DNA of 10,192 bases from Actinomycetes bacterium (GCA_021784375.1 JAJXSV010000069.1:1-10192), one strand, 5' to 3'. Positions 1 to 9,065 are shown, counted from the stretch's first letter. Translations and numbers: made by a program. Notes: generated from the letters alone by a model not told the origin.

Positions 1-2
1 TC

Positions 3-539
3 CTGGTCGGCATCAACCTGCTGCGTGAGGGGCTGGACCTTCCCGAGGTGTCGCTCGTGGCCATCCTCGATGCGGACAAGGCAGGCTTCCTGCGCTCCGC
101 CACCTCCCTCATCCAGACCATCGGACGGGCTGCACGCAACGTGAGCGGTCAGGTCATCATGTACGCAGACGCCGTGACCCCGGCCATGGCCCAGGCCATC
201 TCGGAGACGAACCGTCGACGCGCCAAGCAGGTGGCCTACAACACGGCGAACGGCATCGATCCGACACCCCTTCGCAAGCGGATCGCCGACATCACGGACA
301 CCCTGAGCCGGGAGGACGAGGACACGGCGAGCCTGCTGTCCGAGGCCCGGGCCGCGCGCGGGGTGAAGGTGCGGGGAGGCAACGCCGCGGTCGCGGACCT
401 CATCGCTGAGATCGAGGAGCTCACGGCCGCCATGCACGCGGCGGCCTCCGAACTGCAGTTCGAGGTGGCAGCCCGCTACCGTGACGAGGTGAACGAGCTC
501 AAGCGCGAGCTGCGCGCCATGCAGGAAGCCACACGATGA
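3..539 (+). CDS. uvrB: UvrABC system protein B, 3' part (5' end outside window)
   Basis: This is the last 178 codons of UvrB, the DEAD-like helicase that is loaded by UvrA, opens DNA at the lesion and recruits UvrC. The reading frame is open from the left edge (first full codon at 3), so the GTG at 48 is an internal Val, not a start. Visible family landmarks are the helicase motif V region ([16 protein letters not shown]), the [12 protein letters not shown] segment, and motif VI (QTIGRAARN, about 117-143), which carries the arginine finger. The C-terminal UVR motif, a coiled-coil hairpin that contacts UvrC, spans about 396-530. The product ends right after it, as is normal for UvrB. The stop codon overlaps the terC start in an ATGA arrangement, so the two genes are probably translationally coupled. 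The N-terminal Walker A and beta-hairpin parts are outside the window. Confidence 0.97.
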   Translation: MVGINLLREGLDLPEVSLVAILDADKAGFLRSATSLIQTIGRAARNVSGQVIMYADAVTPAMAQAISETNRRRAKQVAYNTANGIDPTPLRKRIADITDTLSREDEDTASLLSEARAARGVKVRGGNAAVADLIAEIEELTAAMHAAASELQFEVAARYRDEVNELKRELRAMQEATR

Positions 540-1501
540 ACGTCACCACGCTGCAGTGGTGCGTGCTCATCGCAATCATCACCATCCTCTTCATCTTCGA
601 CTTCGTCGCCGCCGATCGCACCAAGGCGGAGTTCACCCATGCCAAGGCACTCAAGTGGATCGCCTTCTACGTCATGGCTGCCGTGCTCTTCACGGTGTGG
701 ATCCACCAGCAGTGGTCGGCCGAGTACGCGACCCAGTTCGTCGCCGGCTACGTGACCGAGTACAGCCTGAGCATCGACAACCTCTTCGTCTTCCTCGTCA
801 TCCTCAATTCCTTCGAAGTTCCCAAGGAGACCTGGCACCGCGTCCTGCTGCTCGGCATCGGGCTGGCGCTCTTCCTCCGCGCGCTCATGATCGCTGCGGG
901 GACCACGCTCATCAACCGCTTCGTGGGTGCGTTCCTGGTCTTCGGCGCCTTCCTGCTCTGGACCGCTTGGCATGTGGCCAGGGAGCAGGACCCGGAGGAG
1001 GAGACGGAGAACAAGCTCGTCACCTGGGTGCGTCGCATCGTCCCGGTCACGGAGGAGTACCACGGCAAGCGCCTGACCCTGCACCTGGGCAACGTGCGGC
1101 ATGTCACCCCGCTGGCGCTCGTCATGGTCGCAATCGGCACGACGGACCTGCTGTTCGCGTTGGATTCCATCCCCGCCATCCTCGGCCTCACCAGCGAGGG
1201 CTTCCTCGTGCTCGCCTCGAACGCCTTCGCCCTCATGGGGCTGCGGCAGCTGTTCTTCCTGGTGCAGGGGCTGCTCGATCGCCTGATCTTCCTGTCGCGA
1301 GGCCTGGCGGTGGTCCTCGCCTTCATCGGCGTGAAGCTCATGCTGCATGCCGTGCACGAGCTGTGGTGGCACGATGTGCCCGACATCTCCACGGGAACCT
1401 CGCTTCTCGTCATCACTGCCGTCCTCCTGGTGACGGCAGTCCTCTCGCTGGGCGTGGACGCGCGCCGCCGCCGTGACGACGGCATCGGAAGGCAGGAGTA
1501 G
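536..1501 (+). CDS. TerC family integral membrane protein
   Basis: This is a 321-residue polytopic membrane protein of the TerC/Alx family. Members are linked to tellurite resistance, manganese efflux or metal loading of exported proteins; the substrate here cannot be read from sequence. Hydrophobic segments lie at about residues 8-25, 40-58, 65-90, 102-122, 128-146, 190-220, 225-245, 250-275 and 287-308. The family's acidic intramembrane motifs are both present: SIDNLFVF with D81 and FALDSIPA with D210. The second is followed by the conserved [15 protein letters not shown] stretch. An acidic loop (DPEEETE, near 152-158) separates the two halves. The ATG at 536 overlaps the uvrB stop by 4 bases, with AGGA at 523-526 as ribosome binding site. 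The C-terminus is basic (RRRRDD). The role is inferred from family only; the link to the flanking repair genes is positional. Confidence 0.93.
   Translation: MNVTTLQWCVLIAIITILFIFDFVAADRTKAEFTHAKALKWIAFYVMAAVLFTVWIHQQWSAEYATQFVAGYVTEYSLSIDNLFVFLVILNSFEVPKETWHRVLLLGIGLALFLRALMIAAGTTLINRFVGAFLVFGAFLLWTAWHVAREQDPEEETENKLVTWVRRIVPVTEEYHGKRLTLHLGNVRHVTPLALVMVAIGTTDLLFALDSIPAILGLTSEGFLVLASNAFALMGLRQLFFLVQGLLDRLIFLSRGLAVVLAFIGVKLMLHAVHELWWHDVPDISTGTSLLVITAVLLVTAVLSLGVDARRRRDDGIGRQE
1494..1498 (+). promoter_or_regulatory. Ribosome binding site for uvrA
   Basis: AGGAG ends 6 bases before the GTG at 1505 and lies inside the last codons of terC. It supports the GTG as the true start, which also gives the normal UvrA N-terminus (Walker A near residue 33). 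Confidence 0.75.
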
Positions 1502-1504
1502 GGC

Positions 1505-4345
1505 GTGAACAACGATGAACTCGTCATTCGTGGTGCGCGCGAGCACAATCTGAAGAACGTCTCACTGACGATCCCGCGAGACTCGCTCGTGGTCTTCACC
1601 GGATTGTCGGGCTCGGGCAAGTCGAGCCTGGCGTTCGACACCATCTTCGCCGAGGGCCAGCGTCGCTACGTCGAGTCACTCAGCGCATACGCCCGCCAGT
1701 TCCTCGGGCAGATGGACAAGCCGAACGTCGACTTCATCGAGGGACTCTCGCCCGCGGTGTCGATCGACCAGAAGTCGACGTCCAGGAACCCACGCTCGAC
1801 CGTCGGGACCATCACGGAGGTCCACGACTACCTGCGCCTGCTGTTCGCGCGCATCGGGCAGCCCCACTGCCCGGTCTGCGGCGATCCCATCTCCAAGCAG
1901 AGTGCGCAGCAGATCGTGGACAGGGTGCTGGAGATCGAGGAGGGCACCCGCTTCCAGGTGCTCGCGCCGGTCATCCGGGAACGCAAGGGTGAGTACGTGG
2001 ACCTGGTGCGCGCGCTCGGCGTCCAGGGCTACGCGCGTGTGCGCGTCGATGGCGTGGTGCATGCGATCGCCGAGGTGCCCACCTTGAAGAAGCAGGAGAA
2101 GCACACCATCGAGGTGGTGGTGGACCGCCTGGCCGTGAAGTCGTCCGCCCGCAAGCGCATCAACGACTCGATCGAGACGGCACTCGGTCTTGGTGGCGGC
2201 GTGGTCATCCTCGACTTCGTCGACCTCCCCGACGGCGACCCCCGACGTGAGCGCACCTTCTCCGAGCATCTCGCCTGCCCACGCGACGGCCTTTCCTTCG
2301 AGGCCCTCGAGCCGCGTTCGTTCTCCTTCAACTCACCCTTCGGCGCCTGCCCGGACTGCACCGGCCTGGGCACCCAGTTGGAGGTCGATCCCGAGCTCAT
2401 CGTGCCGGACGACGAGCTCTCGCTCGCGGAGGGCGCGCTCGCGCCCTGGGCCAATGGCCACATGTTCGAGTACTTCCAACGTCTGCTCCAGGCACTGGCC
2501 GACGAACTCGGGTTCGACATGCGTACACCCTGGAGGGAACTGTCGACCGCGGCCCGGGAGGCGGTCATGCACGGCCATGACCACGAGGTCCATGTGCGGT
2601 ATCGCAACCGCTACGGGCGCATCCGCGAGTACTCCTCGGGATTCGAGGGTGTGGTCTCGTTCGTCGAGCGCAAGCACAAGGAGTCGGAGTCGGATACGAG
2701 CCGTGAACGCTACGAGGGCTTCATGCGCGTGGTGCCCTGCGTGGCCTGTGGCGGACGGCGGCTCAAGCCGCTGATCCTCGCGGTGCGCATCGCCGACCGC
2801 TCCATCGCCGACATCTCCGCCATGTCGATCGGGGAATCGGCCGCCTTCCTGCGCAGCCTCAAGCTCACGGCTCGCGACAAGCAGATCGCGGAGCGAGTGC
2901 TCAAGGAGGTGAACGAGCGGCTGAAGTTCCTGGTGGACGTGGGCTTGGACTACCTGTCGTTGGACCGTGCCGCCGCCACCCTGGCAGGGGGTGAGGCGCA
3001 ACGTATCCGCCTCGCCACCCAGATCGGCTCAGGGCTCACCGGCGTGCTCTACGTCCTCGACGAACCGAGCATCGGACTGCACCAGCGCGACAACCATCGG
3101 CTCATCGAGACGCTGGTGCGTCTCCGCGACATCGGCAACACGCTGATCGTGGTGGAGCATGACGAGGACACCATCCGAGCGGCCGACTGGATCGTCGACA
3201 TCGGTCCTGGCGCGGGCGAACACGGTGGCGAGGTCGTGGTCTCGGGGACCTTCGAGGACCTGGTCTCGAACCCACGGAGCATCACCGGCCAGTACATGTC
3301 GGGTGCCCTCTCGCTCGAGACCCCGCTCGTCCGCCGGCCCGTCGATCCCAAGCGCATGCTGCGGGTCGAGGGGGCCGCTGAGCACAACCTGAAGGACGTC
3401 GACGTCGACTTCCCGCTCGGTGTCCTCACCGCGGTGACGGGCGTGAGCGGATCCGGCAAGTCCACGCTGGTGAACGACGTGCTGTACACGGCCCTGGCGC
3501 GCGAACTCAACGGGTCGCACGCGGTGCCAGCCCGGCACAAGCGGATCAAGGGCATGAACCACCTCGACAAGGTCGTGCATGTCGATCAGAGCGCCATCGG
3601 GCGCACCCCGCGCTCCAATCCGGCCACCTACACCGGCGTGTTCGACCACGTGCGGAAGCTCTTCGCGGAGACCGCCGAGGCCAAGATCCGCGGGTACCAG
3701 CAGGGCCGCTTCTCGTTCAACGTCAAGGGCGGACGCTGTGAGGCCTGCTCGGGCGACGGCACCATCCGCATCGAGATGAACTTCCTGCCCGACGTCTACG
3801 TGCCCTGCGAGGTGTGCCATGGCGCCCGGTACAACCGGGAGACGCTCGAGGTGCACTTCAAGGGGAAGACCATCGCCCAGGTGCTGGACATGCCGATCGC
3901 GGAGGGACTGGAGTTCTTCGCCGCCGTCCCCGCCATCGCCCGACACCTGCAGACGCTGGTCGACGTGGGTCTCGGCTACGTACGCCTGGGCCAGCCCGCG
4001 ACGACGCTGTCGGGCGGGGAGGCCCAGCGCGTCAAACTGGCGGCGGAGTTGCAGAAGCGCTCCACCGGCCGCACCGCCTATGTCCTCGACGAGCCGACGA
4101 CGGGATTGCACTTCGAGGACATCCGCAAACTCCTCATCGTGCTGCAGTCGCTGGTGGACAAGGGCAACACGGTCATCGTGATCGAGCACAACCTCGATGT
4201 CATCAAGAGCGCCGACTGGGTCGTCGACATGGGGCCCGAGGGTGGCTTCCGCGGCGGCCGGGTCGTCGTCGAGGGGACACCGGAGACGGTGGCCAGGCAC
4301 AAGCAGAGCCACACCGGCAAGTTCCTCAGACCCCTCCTGGCCTGA
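1505..4345 (+). CDS. uvrA: UvrABC system protein A (excision nuclease ATPase)
   Basis: UvrA is the dimeric damage-sensing ABC ATPase that loads UvrB onto lesions in nucleotide excision repair. The product is 946 residues, normal family length, with a GTG start. The first ATPase half has Walker A GLSGSGKS (33-40), signature LAGGEAQR (493-500) and a Walker B region ending [10 protein letters not shown]. The second half has GVSGSGKS (646-653), LSGGEAQR (from 835) and [10 protein letters not shown]. The UvrB-binding and insertion domains lie between the first Walker A and its signature. Zinc module 2 is C282/C285 with C412/C415. Zinc module 3 is C745/C748 with C768/C771, carrying the DNA-contacting hairpin. 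Zinc module 1 shows C122/C125 and C258, but the expected fourth Cys is Asp (CPRD, D261). The first signature has Ala in place of the usual Ser. The gene starts 3 bases after terC and stops 2 bases before uvrC. Confidence 0.98.
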   Translation: MNNDELVIRGAREHNLKNVSLTIPRDSLVVFTGLSGSGKSSLAFDTIFAEGQRRYVESLSAYARQFLGQMDKPNVDFIEGLSPAVSIDQKSTSRNPRSTVGTITEVHDYLRLLFARIGQPHCPVCGDPISKQSAQQIVDRVLEIEEGTRFQVLAPVIRERKGEYVDLVRALGVQGYARVRVDGVVHAIAEVPTLKKQEKHTIEVVVDRLAVKSSARKRINDSIETALGLGGGVVILDFVDLPDGDPRRERTFSEHLACPRDGLSFEALEPRSFSFNSPFGACPDCTGLGTQLEVDPELIVPDDELSLAEGALAPWANGHMFEYFQRLLQALADELGFDMRTPWRELSTAAREAVMHGHDHEVHVRYRNRYGRIREYSSGFEGVVSFVERKHKESESDTSRERYEGFMRVVPCVACGGRRLKPLILAVRIADRSIADISAMSIGESAAFLRSLKLTARDKQIAERVLKEVNERLKFLVDVGLDYLSLDRAAATLAGGEAQRIRLATQIGSGLTGVLYVLDEPSIGLHQRDNHRLIETLVRLRDIGNTLIVVEHDEDTIRAADWIVDIGPGAGEHGGEVVVSGTFEDLVSNPRSITGQYMSGALSLETPLVRRPVDPKRMLRVEGAAEHNLKDVDVDFPLGVLTAVTGVSGSGKSTLVNDVLYTALARELNGSHAVPARHKRIKGMNHLDKVVHVDQSAIGRTPRSNPATYTGVFDHVRKLFAETAEAKIRGYQQGRFSFNVKGGRCEACSGDGTIRIEMNFLPDVYVPCEVCHGARYNRETLEVHFKGKTIAQVLDMPIAEGLEFFAAVPAIARHLQTLVDVGLGYVRLGQPATTLSGGEAQRVKLAAELQKRSTGRTAYVLDEPTTGLHFEDIRKLLIVLQSLVDKGNTVIVIEHNLDVIKSADWVVDMGPEGGFRGGRVVVEGTPETVARHKQSHTGKFLRPLLA

Positions 4346-4347
4346 TC

Positions 4348-6255
4348 GTGGCTGATCCCTCCAGCTACCGGCCGAGCACCTCGGACATCCCGGAACAACC
4401 GGGCGTCTATCGCTTCCGCGATGCGCGTGGCACCGTTGTGTACGTCGGCAAGGCACGCAGCCTGCGTTCCCGCCTGACCTCGTACTTCCAGGACCCCGCG
4501 CAACTGCACCCACGGACCTTCGCCATGGTGAACGCGGCCAGTTCTGTCGACTGGGTCGTCGTCCGTACCGAGGTCGAGGCCCTGCAGTTGGAATGGCAGT
4601 GGATCAAGGAATTCGATCCGCGGTACAACGTGCGCTTCCGCGATGACAAGTCCTACCCGTGGCTCGCCATCACCATGAATGAGGAGTTCCCCCGAGCCCA
4701 GGTGCTGCGCGGCGAACGTCGCAAGGGCGTCCGCTACTTCGGTCCCTACGTGCAGGCGTGGGCGATCCGCGAGAGTCTCGACCTGCTGCTCCGCGTGTTC
4801 CCGGTGCGCACATGCAACGCGTCGGTGTTCCGGCGCGCCGAACTCGCGAGCCGTCCATGCCTGCTCGGCTACATCGCGAAGTGCAGTGCCCCCTGCGTGG
4901 GCCGCATCGACGCCGAGTCACACCGACGGATCGCCAACGACCTGGCCGCCTTCCTGGACGGGAACACCGCGCCTACGCTGCGCCGTCTCCGCGAGGACAT
5001 GCAGGCAGCCGCGGTCGAGGAGAACTTCGAGCTCGCCGCCCGCCTGCGTGACGACCTGGCGGCCCTGGAAGGCGTACTCGGCAAGCACGCGGTCGTGCTC
5101 GGGGAGGATGTCGACGCCGACCTCATCGGCCTCGCCGAGGACGAGCTCCAGGCAGCGGTCCAGCTCTTCCACGTGCGCGGCGGGCGTGTGCGTGGCCAGC
5201 GGGGGTTCGTACTGGAGCGGCCGCTGGAATCCACGACGGAGGAACTCGTCGCGCAGATCTGCGAGCGCATCTACGGCGGGGAGGAGGGCGAGTACGTGCC
5301 GAAGCTCGTGCTCGTGCCCGCGGAGCCGCCGGATGCCGCCGCGCTCGAGGAGTGGCTCGCCGAGCGGCGCGGCACCAGCGTCGAGGTCCGCGTGCCCCAA
5401 CGCGGTGACAAGCGCACACTCATGGACACCGTGCGTGCCAACGCCGTGCAGGCGCTCATGCGTTCCAAGCTCTCGCGAGCCACCGACCTCACATCCCGCA
5501 GCCGTGCACTGGCGGAGTTGCAGGCCGCGCTGCAATTGGACGAAGCGCCCCTGCGCATCGAGTGCATCGACGTCTCGCACCTGCAAGGCGACGACGTCGT
5601 GGCATCGCTGGTGGTGTTCGAGGACGCGCTGCCGAAGAAGCGCGACTATCGGCGCTTCGTCATCCGCCATGGCCGGGGCAACGACGACGTGGCATCGATT
5701 GCTGAGGTTGTCCGCCGCCGCTTCACGCATGTCGATGCGGGGGAGGAGCGCACCTTCCGCTACGAACCGGGCCTGCTCGTCATCGATGGCGGCAAGCCAC
5801 AGGTGCATGCGGCCCAGCGCGCGCTCGCCGACATCGGGCGGATCGACATCCCCGTCGTGGGCCTGGCCAAGCGCCTGGAGGAGATCTGGGCCGGGGACGC
5901 CCCCGAGCCGGTCATCCTCTCGCGCAGCAGTGAAGCGCTCTACCTGCTCCAGCGCGCGCGCGACGAGGCGCACCGTTTCGCCCTCGCGCACCAGGTGAAT
6001 CGCCGTGCCAAGCGCAGCACCGCATCCGCCCTCGACGCCATCCCCGGACTGGGTGAGGCGCGGAAGCAGCAACTGCTCAAGGCCTTCAAGAGCGTGAAGC
6101 GCATCAGGGCAGCATCGTCGGAGGAATTGTTGGCCCTACCGGGATTCGGGCCCAAACTCGTGGCGCAGATCCAGCAGTCCCTTGCCAAGGCCGGCACGGG
6201 ATTGCCAGCATTCGATGCGGAGACCGGCGAAGTGCTCGACGAGGGGAAGACCTGA
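4348..6255 (+). CDS. uvrC: UvrABC system protein C (dual-incision nuclease)
   Basis: UvrC binds the UvrB-DNA complex and cuts 3' then 5' of the lesion. The product has 635 residues. The GTG at 4348 is chosen because it gives the standard N-terminus (VADPSSYRP). The frame is open further upstream to 3814, but that part lies inside uvrA and is not UvrC-like. The GIY-YIG nuclease is at about 15-95 (GVY at 19, YVG at 32, K35, R42, E82, N94). Four Cys at 156, 171, 179 and 183 match the cluster reported to hold a [4Fe-4S] centre in E. coli UvrC. The UVR motif that binds UvrB is at about 211-246. The RNase H-like second nuclease carries D408 (IDVSH), D480 (VIDGGK) and H542 (DEAHRF). A tandem helix-hairpin-helix DNA-binding domain covers about 562-612. 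No clear Shine-Dalgarno precedes the start, so translation probably depends on coupling to uvrA. The stop overlaps the rapZ start by one base (TGATG). Confidence 0.97.
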   Translation: MADPSSYRPSTSDIPEQPGVYRFRDARGTVVYVGKARSLRSRLTSYFQDPAQLHPRTFAMVNAASSVDWVVVRTEVEALQLEWQWIKEFDPRYNVRFRDDKSYPWLAITMNEEFPRAQVLRGERRKGVRYFGPYVQAWAIRESLDLLLRVFPVRTCNASVFRRAELASRPCLLGYIAKCSAPCVGRIDAESHRRIANDLAAFLDGNTAPTLRRLREDMQAAAVEENFELAARLRDDLAALEGVLGKHAVVLGEDVDADLIGLAEDELQAAVQLFHVRGGRVRGQRGFVLERPLESTTEELVAQICERIYGGEEGEYVPKLVLVPAEPPDAAALEEWLAERRGTSVEVRVPQRGDKRTLMDTVRANAVQALMRSKLSRATDLTSRSRALAELQAALQLDEAPLRIECIDVSHLQGDDVVASLVVFEDALPKKRDYRRFVIRHGRGNDDVASIAEVVRRRFTHVDAGEERTFRYEPGLLVIDGGKPQVHAAQRALADIGRIDIPVVGLAKRLEEIWAGDAPEPVILSRSSEALYLLQRARDEAHRFALAHQVNRRAKRSTASALDAIPGLGEARKQQLLKAFKSVKRIRAASSEELLALPGFGPKLVAQIQQSLAKAGTGLPAFDAETGEVLDEGKT

Positions 6256-7103
6256 TGGACGTCGTACTGCTCACCGGCATGTCGGGGGCCGGACGCTCCA
6301 CTGCAGCCCGTGCGCTCGAGGACATCGGCTTCTTCGTCACGGACAACCTGCCGCCACAACTGCTGCCCGACGTGCTGCGGATCGCGCACGAGCAGCACCT
6401 CGAGCGGTTGGCCGTGGTGGTGGATGTCCGAGGTGGCCGGATGTTCGCCGACCTCGCCGAGTCCCTCGCCGTCCTGCGCCGATCCCAGGACCGACCCACG
6501 ATCGTGTTCCTCGAGGCCAGCGATGACGTGCTCGTGCGTCGCTTCGAGTCCAATCGTCGGCCGCATCCCCTGCAGGGTTCCGGTCGGGTGCTGGAGGGAC
6601 TGAGCCGGGAGCGGGAGATCCTCGCGCCGCTGCGGGGCGATGCGGACCTGCTGCTCGACACCAGTGGCATGACCCTGCATGACCTGCGCCGTGCCGTGGA
6701 ACGCTCCTTCGACGCCACAGTCGCCGCCCGCCTGAAGGCCACCGTGGTCTCCTTCGGATTCAAGTACGGAATCCCCGTGGACGCCGACTTCGTCGCGGAT
6801 ATGCGATTCCTGCCCAACCCCTACTGGGTCGCGGAGCTGCGCGACCTCACCGGACGGGACGCGGCGGTGAACGACTTCGTCGTCTCACGTCCCGGTGCCG
6901 CCGAGTTCCTCGACGCCTACTCGACGCTCATCCAGACCGTCGCGGACGGCTACCTCGTCGAGGGCAAGCGCTTCGTCACCATCGCCATCGGCTGCACGGG
7001 CGGCAAGCATCGCAGTGTCGCCATCGCGGAGAACCTGGCAGTCCGCTTGGTGAAGGTGGGCGTCGAGAGCGCGGTCATCCACCGCGACCTCGGACGAGAA
7101 TGA
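6255..7103 (+). CDS. rapZ: RapZ family nucleotide-binding protein (formerly YvcJ/YhbJ)
   Basis: This is a 282-residue P-loop protein of the RapZ family. In E. coli RapZ is an RNA-binding adaptor that senses glucosamine-6-phosphate and controls glmS through GlmZ; in Bacillus the homologue binds and hydrolyses nucleotides. The actinobacterial role is not settled, and no GlmZ-type RNA is visible here. The N-terminal kinase-like domain (about 1-155) has P-loop GMSGAGRS (8-15), with Arg14 where Lys is usual, then TDNLPPQLLPD. The C-terminal domain (about 161-282) has the family segments SFGFKYGIP, DMRFLPNPYW and GCTGGKHRSV (246-255). The GAGGGGA purine run at 6241-6247 is a plausible ribosome binding site, and the ATG overlaps the uvrC stop. 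It lies in the conserved rapZ-yvcK-whiA order. Confidence 0.95.
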   Translation: MDVVLLTGMSGAGRSTAARALEDIGFFVTDNLPPQLLPDVLRIAHEQHLERLAVVVDVRGGRMFADLAESLAVLRRSQDRPTIVFLEASDDVLVRRFESNRRPHPLQGSGRVLEGLSREREILAPLRGDADLLLDTSGMTLHDLRRAVERSFDATVAARLKATVVSFGFKYGIPVDADFVADMRFLPNPYWVAELRDLTGRDAAVNDFVVSRPGAAEFLDAYSTLIQTVADGYLVEGKRFVTIAIGCTGGKHRSVAIAENLAVRLVKVGVESAVIHRDLGRE

Positions 7104-8080
7104 ACGGAGCACCTCGCGCCGGGGCTCGCGTGGTGGCCCTCGGGGGAGGCCATGGGCTCTCCGCCACCTTGCAGGCGCTGCGCCGTGTCACGGACGACAT
7201 CACGGCCGTGGTGGGCGTCTCGGACGATGGCGGGAGCAGTGGGCGGCTGCGGCGGGAATTCGGCGTGATACCGCCCGGTGACCTGCGCATGGCACTGGCC
7301 GCGCTCTGCGGCGATGACGCCTGGGGTCGCACTTGGGCGCGCGTCGTGCAGCACCGCTTCGGCGGCACCGGCGAGTTGAGCGGCCATGCGCTGGGGAACC
7401 TGCTCATCGCGGGACTGTGGGAGCACACCGATGACATCGTGACGGGCCTGGCCTGGGTGGCGGAACTGCTCGATGCGCATGGGCGCGTGCTGCCGCTTGC
7501 GAACCAGCCGCTGGACATCGTCGCTGAGGTGGTCGGGCTGCAGGAGGCCGACCCCGAGGCAGTGTCCACCGTGATCGGTCAGGTGGCGGTGGCACGGACG
7601 CAGGGGAGCGTGCGATCCATCCGCCTGGAACCTGGGGACGCGTGTGCCTGTCCGCAATCCCTCGCCGCGGTTGCCGAGGCCGACGCCATCATCATGGGCC
7701 CGGGCTCCTGGTACACCTCGGTCATGCCGCACATCATGCTCGCCGACATGCGGCAGGCCATCGAGACGGCGCGCGGCAAGCGCATCTGCATCCTGAACCT
7801 GAGCGCCCACGACGCCGAGACGCGTGACTTCGAGGCACATACCCACCTCGACGTGCTCGGTGCGTTCGCGTCGGGGCTGCGCTTCGACGTGGTGCTCGTC
7901 GATCGCACCATGATGGTCGACGTGGACGCGCTCACGGCGAGCGCCAGACGTCTGGGTGCCACGGTTGAAGTGGCAGACCTCGCGCAGGCGCCGGGCTCCG
8001 CGCAGCACAGTCCCGACCTGCTGGCAGCGGCCCTGCGCAAGTTGCTGCCTGCGCGATTTCCGGAGCCCGTGGCAGGATGA
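7100..8080 (+). CDS. yvcK: YvcK/CofD-like gluconeogenesis-factor family protein
   Basis: This 326-residue protein belongs to the YvcK branch of the CofD-like superfamily. Bacillus YvcK is needed for growth on gluconeogenic carbon sources and for cell shape. YvcK homologues, including mycobacterial CuvA, bind UDP-sugars such as UDP-GlcNAc and link carbon state to cell-wall synthesis. The Rossmann-like N-terminus [10 protein letters not shown] (11-20) is followed by [12 protein letters not shown] (from 40) and PPGDLR (58-63), then [13 protein letters not shown] and [12 protein letters not shown] (from 200). These are the family's ligand-binding landmarks. It is a shade longer at the N-terminus than the shortest homologues (ten residues before the first strand). 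The start overlaps the rapZ stop as ATGA with only a weak GGACGAG upstream, so coupling is likely. No catalytic activity should be assumed: true CofD transfers a phospholactyl-type group, and YvcK is not known to. Confidence 0.95.
   Translation: MNGAPRAGARVVALGGGHGLSATLQALRRVTDDITAVVGVSDDGGSSGRLRREFGVIPPGDLRMALAALCGDDAWGRTWARVVQHRFGGTGELSGHALGNLLIAGLWEHTDDIVTGLAWVAELLDAHGRVLPLANQPLDIVAEVVGLQEADPEAVSTVIGQVAVARTQGSVRSIRLEPGDACACPQSLAAVAEADAIIMGPGSWYTSVMPHIMLADMRQAIETARGKRICILNLSAHDAETRDFEAHTHLDVLGAFASGLRFDVVLVDRTMMVDVDALTASARRLGATVEVADLAQAPGSAQHSPDLLAAALRKLLPARFPEPVAG
8072..8077 (+). promoter_or_regulatory. Ribosome binding site for whiA
   Basis: GCAGGA lies in the last yvcK codons, 7 bases before the ATG at 8085. 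It supports that ATG, which gives [11 protein letters not shown], over the in-frame ATG at 8091 and over the open but non-WhiA-like frame extending back to 7956. Confidence 0.65.
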
Positions 8081-8084
8081 CCGC

Positions 8085-9065
8085 ATGGCAATGACCGCGG
8101 GCGTGAAGGACGAGCTTTCGCACCTGTCCGTCACCAAGGCATGTGACCGCAAGTCCGAGGTGGCAGCCCTCCTGCGCTTCGGTGCCGCCCTCCACCTCGT
8201 GAGCGGCAAGCTCGTCGTCGAGGCCGAGTTGGAGCATGCCGCCGCGGCCCGTCGCCTGCGCCGTGAGATCTTCGAGGTGTTCGGGCACGAGGCGGAGTTC
8301 TCGATCGTGCAGCCGTCGGGGATACGCAAGGGCACGCGCTACGTCGTGCGTGTCGCGAACGGGGGTGAGCGCCTCGCCGTCCAGGTCGGTCTGGTCGATG
8401 CGCAGAAGCGCCCCATCCGCGGCCTTCCCCCGTCCGTCATCTCCGGCGGCATGTGTGATGCTGCGGCAGCCTGGCGGGGGGCCTTCCTCGCGCATGGCTC
8501 GCTCACGGAACCCGGTCGTGCCGGATCACTCGAGATCACCTGTCCGGGACCGGAGGCGGCACTGGCGCTCGTGGGGTGCGCCCGGCGCCTCGGCGTCGCG
8601 GCCAAGGCCCGTGAGGTGCGCGGCGTCGATCGGGTGGTCGTGCGCGACGGCGATGCGATCGGCAAGTTGCTCACCCACATGGGTGCCCATGAGTCGCTCA
8701 TGCAGTGGGAGGAACGGCGCATGCGGCGCGAGGTGCGTGCCACCGCCAACCGCCTCGCCAACTTCGACGATGCCAACATGCGGCGGAGCGCCCGCGCCGC
8801 CGTGGCTGCTGCAGCACGGGTGCAGCGTGCGCTGGAGATCCTCGCGGACGACGTGCCCGACCACCTGGCCGAGGCCGGCCGCCTCCGGGTCACGCACGGT
8901 CAGGCCAGCCTCGAGGAGTTGGGCTCGTTGGCCATGCCGCCGATGACCAAGGACGCGGTGGCCGGTCGCATCCGCCGCCTGCTCGCCATGGCCGATGAGC
9001 GAGCGCACGAACTCGGTGTCCCCGACACCGAGGCCTCGCTCAATCCCGACCATGAGCGTGACTAG
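8085..9065 (+). CDS. whiA: WhiA sporulation/cell-division transcription regulator
   Basis: WhiA is a DNA-binding protein. In Streptomyces it acts with WhiB to switch aerial hyphae into septation; in other Gram-positives it affects division, and it is present in many non-sporulating actinobacteria. The product has 326 residues, the usual length. The N-terminus ([18 protein letters not shown]) and the following two LAGLIDADG-like halves (about 20-210) include [14 protein letters not shown] and [18 protein letters not shown]. As is usual for WhiA, this fold is taken to be a nuclease-dead relic. A conserved linker ([20 protein letters not shown]) leads to a C-terminal helix-turn-helix at about 275-312 ([21 protein letters not shown]). 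It starts 4 bases after yvcK. Presence of whiA does not by itself show that this organism sporulates. Confidence 0.97.
   Translation: MAMTAGVKDELSHLSVTKACDRKSEVAALLRFGAALHLVSGKLVVEAELEHAAAARRLRREIFEVFGHEAEFSIVQPSGIRKGTRYVVRVANGGERLAVQVGLVDAQKRPIRGLPPSVISGGMCDAAAAWRGAFLAHGSLTEPGRAGSLEITCPGPEAALALVGCARRLGVAAKAREVRGVDRVVVRDGDAIGKLLTHMGAHESLMQWEERRMRREVRATANRLANFDDANMRRSARAAVAAAARVQRALEILADDVPDHLAEAGRLRVTHGQASLEELGSLAMPPMTKDAVAGRIRRLLAMADERAHELGVPDTEASLNPDHERD

Noticed and set aside
476..1546. 356-codon open frame on the - strand across terC
   Set aside because: Composition is low-complexity (His, Glu, Asp and Gln rich), matches no family I know, and lies opposite a clear TerC gene; GC-rich codon bias opens antisense frames.
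3814..4347. N-terminal extension of the uvrC frame back into uvrA
   Set aside because: The extension translates to Arg/Pro/Gly-rich sequence inside uvrA; UvrC homology begins at the GTG at 4348.
3029..4513. 494-codon open frame on the - strand across the uvrA 3' end and uvrC start
   Set aside because: It is antisense to two well-supported genes, with biased Asp/His/Arg composition and no recognisable domain.
4918..6072. 384-codon - strand frame and 439-codon Ser/Arg-rich + frame over uvrC
   Set aside because: Both are out-of-frame shadows of uvrC; the + frame is Ser/Arg/Pro rich noise typical of a shifted GC-rich gene.
7956..8084. Upstream extension of whiA into yvcK
   Set aside because: The ATG at 8085 has a Shine-Dalgarno and gives the standard WhiA N-terminus; the extension is not WhiA-like.
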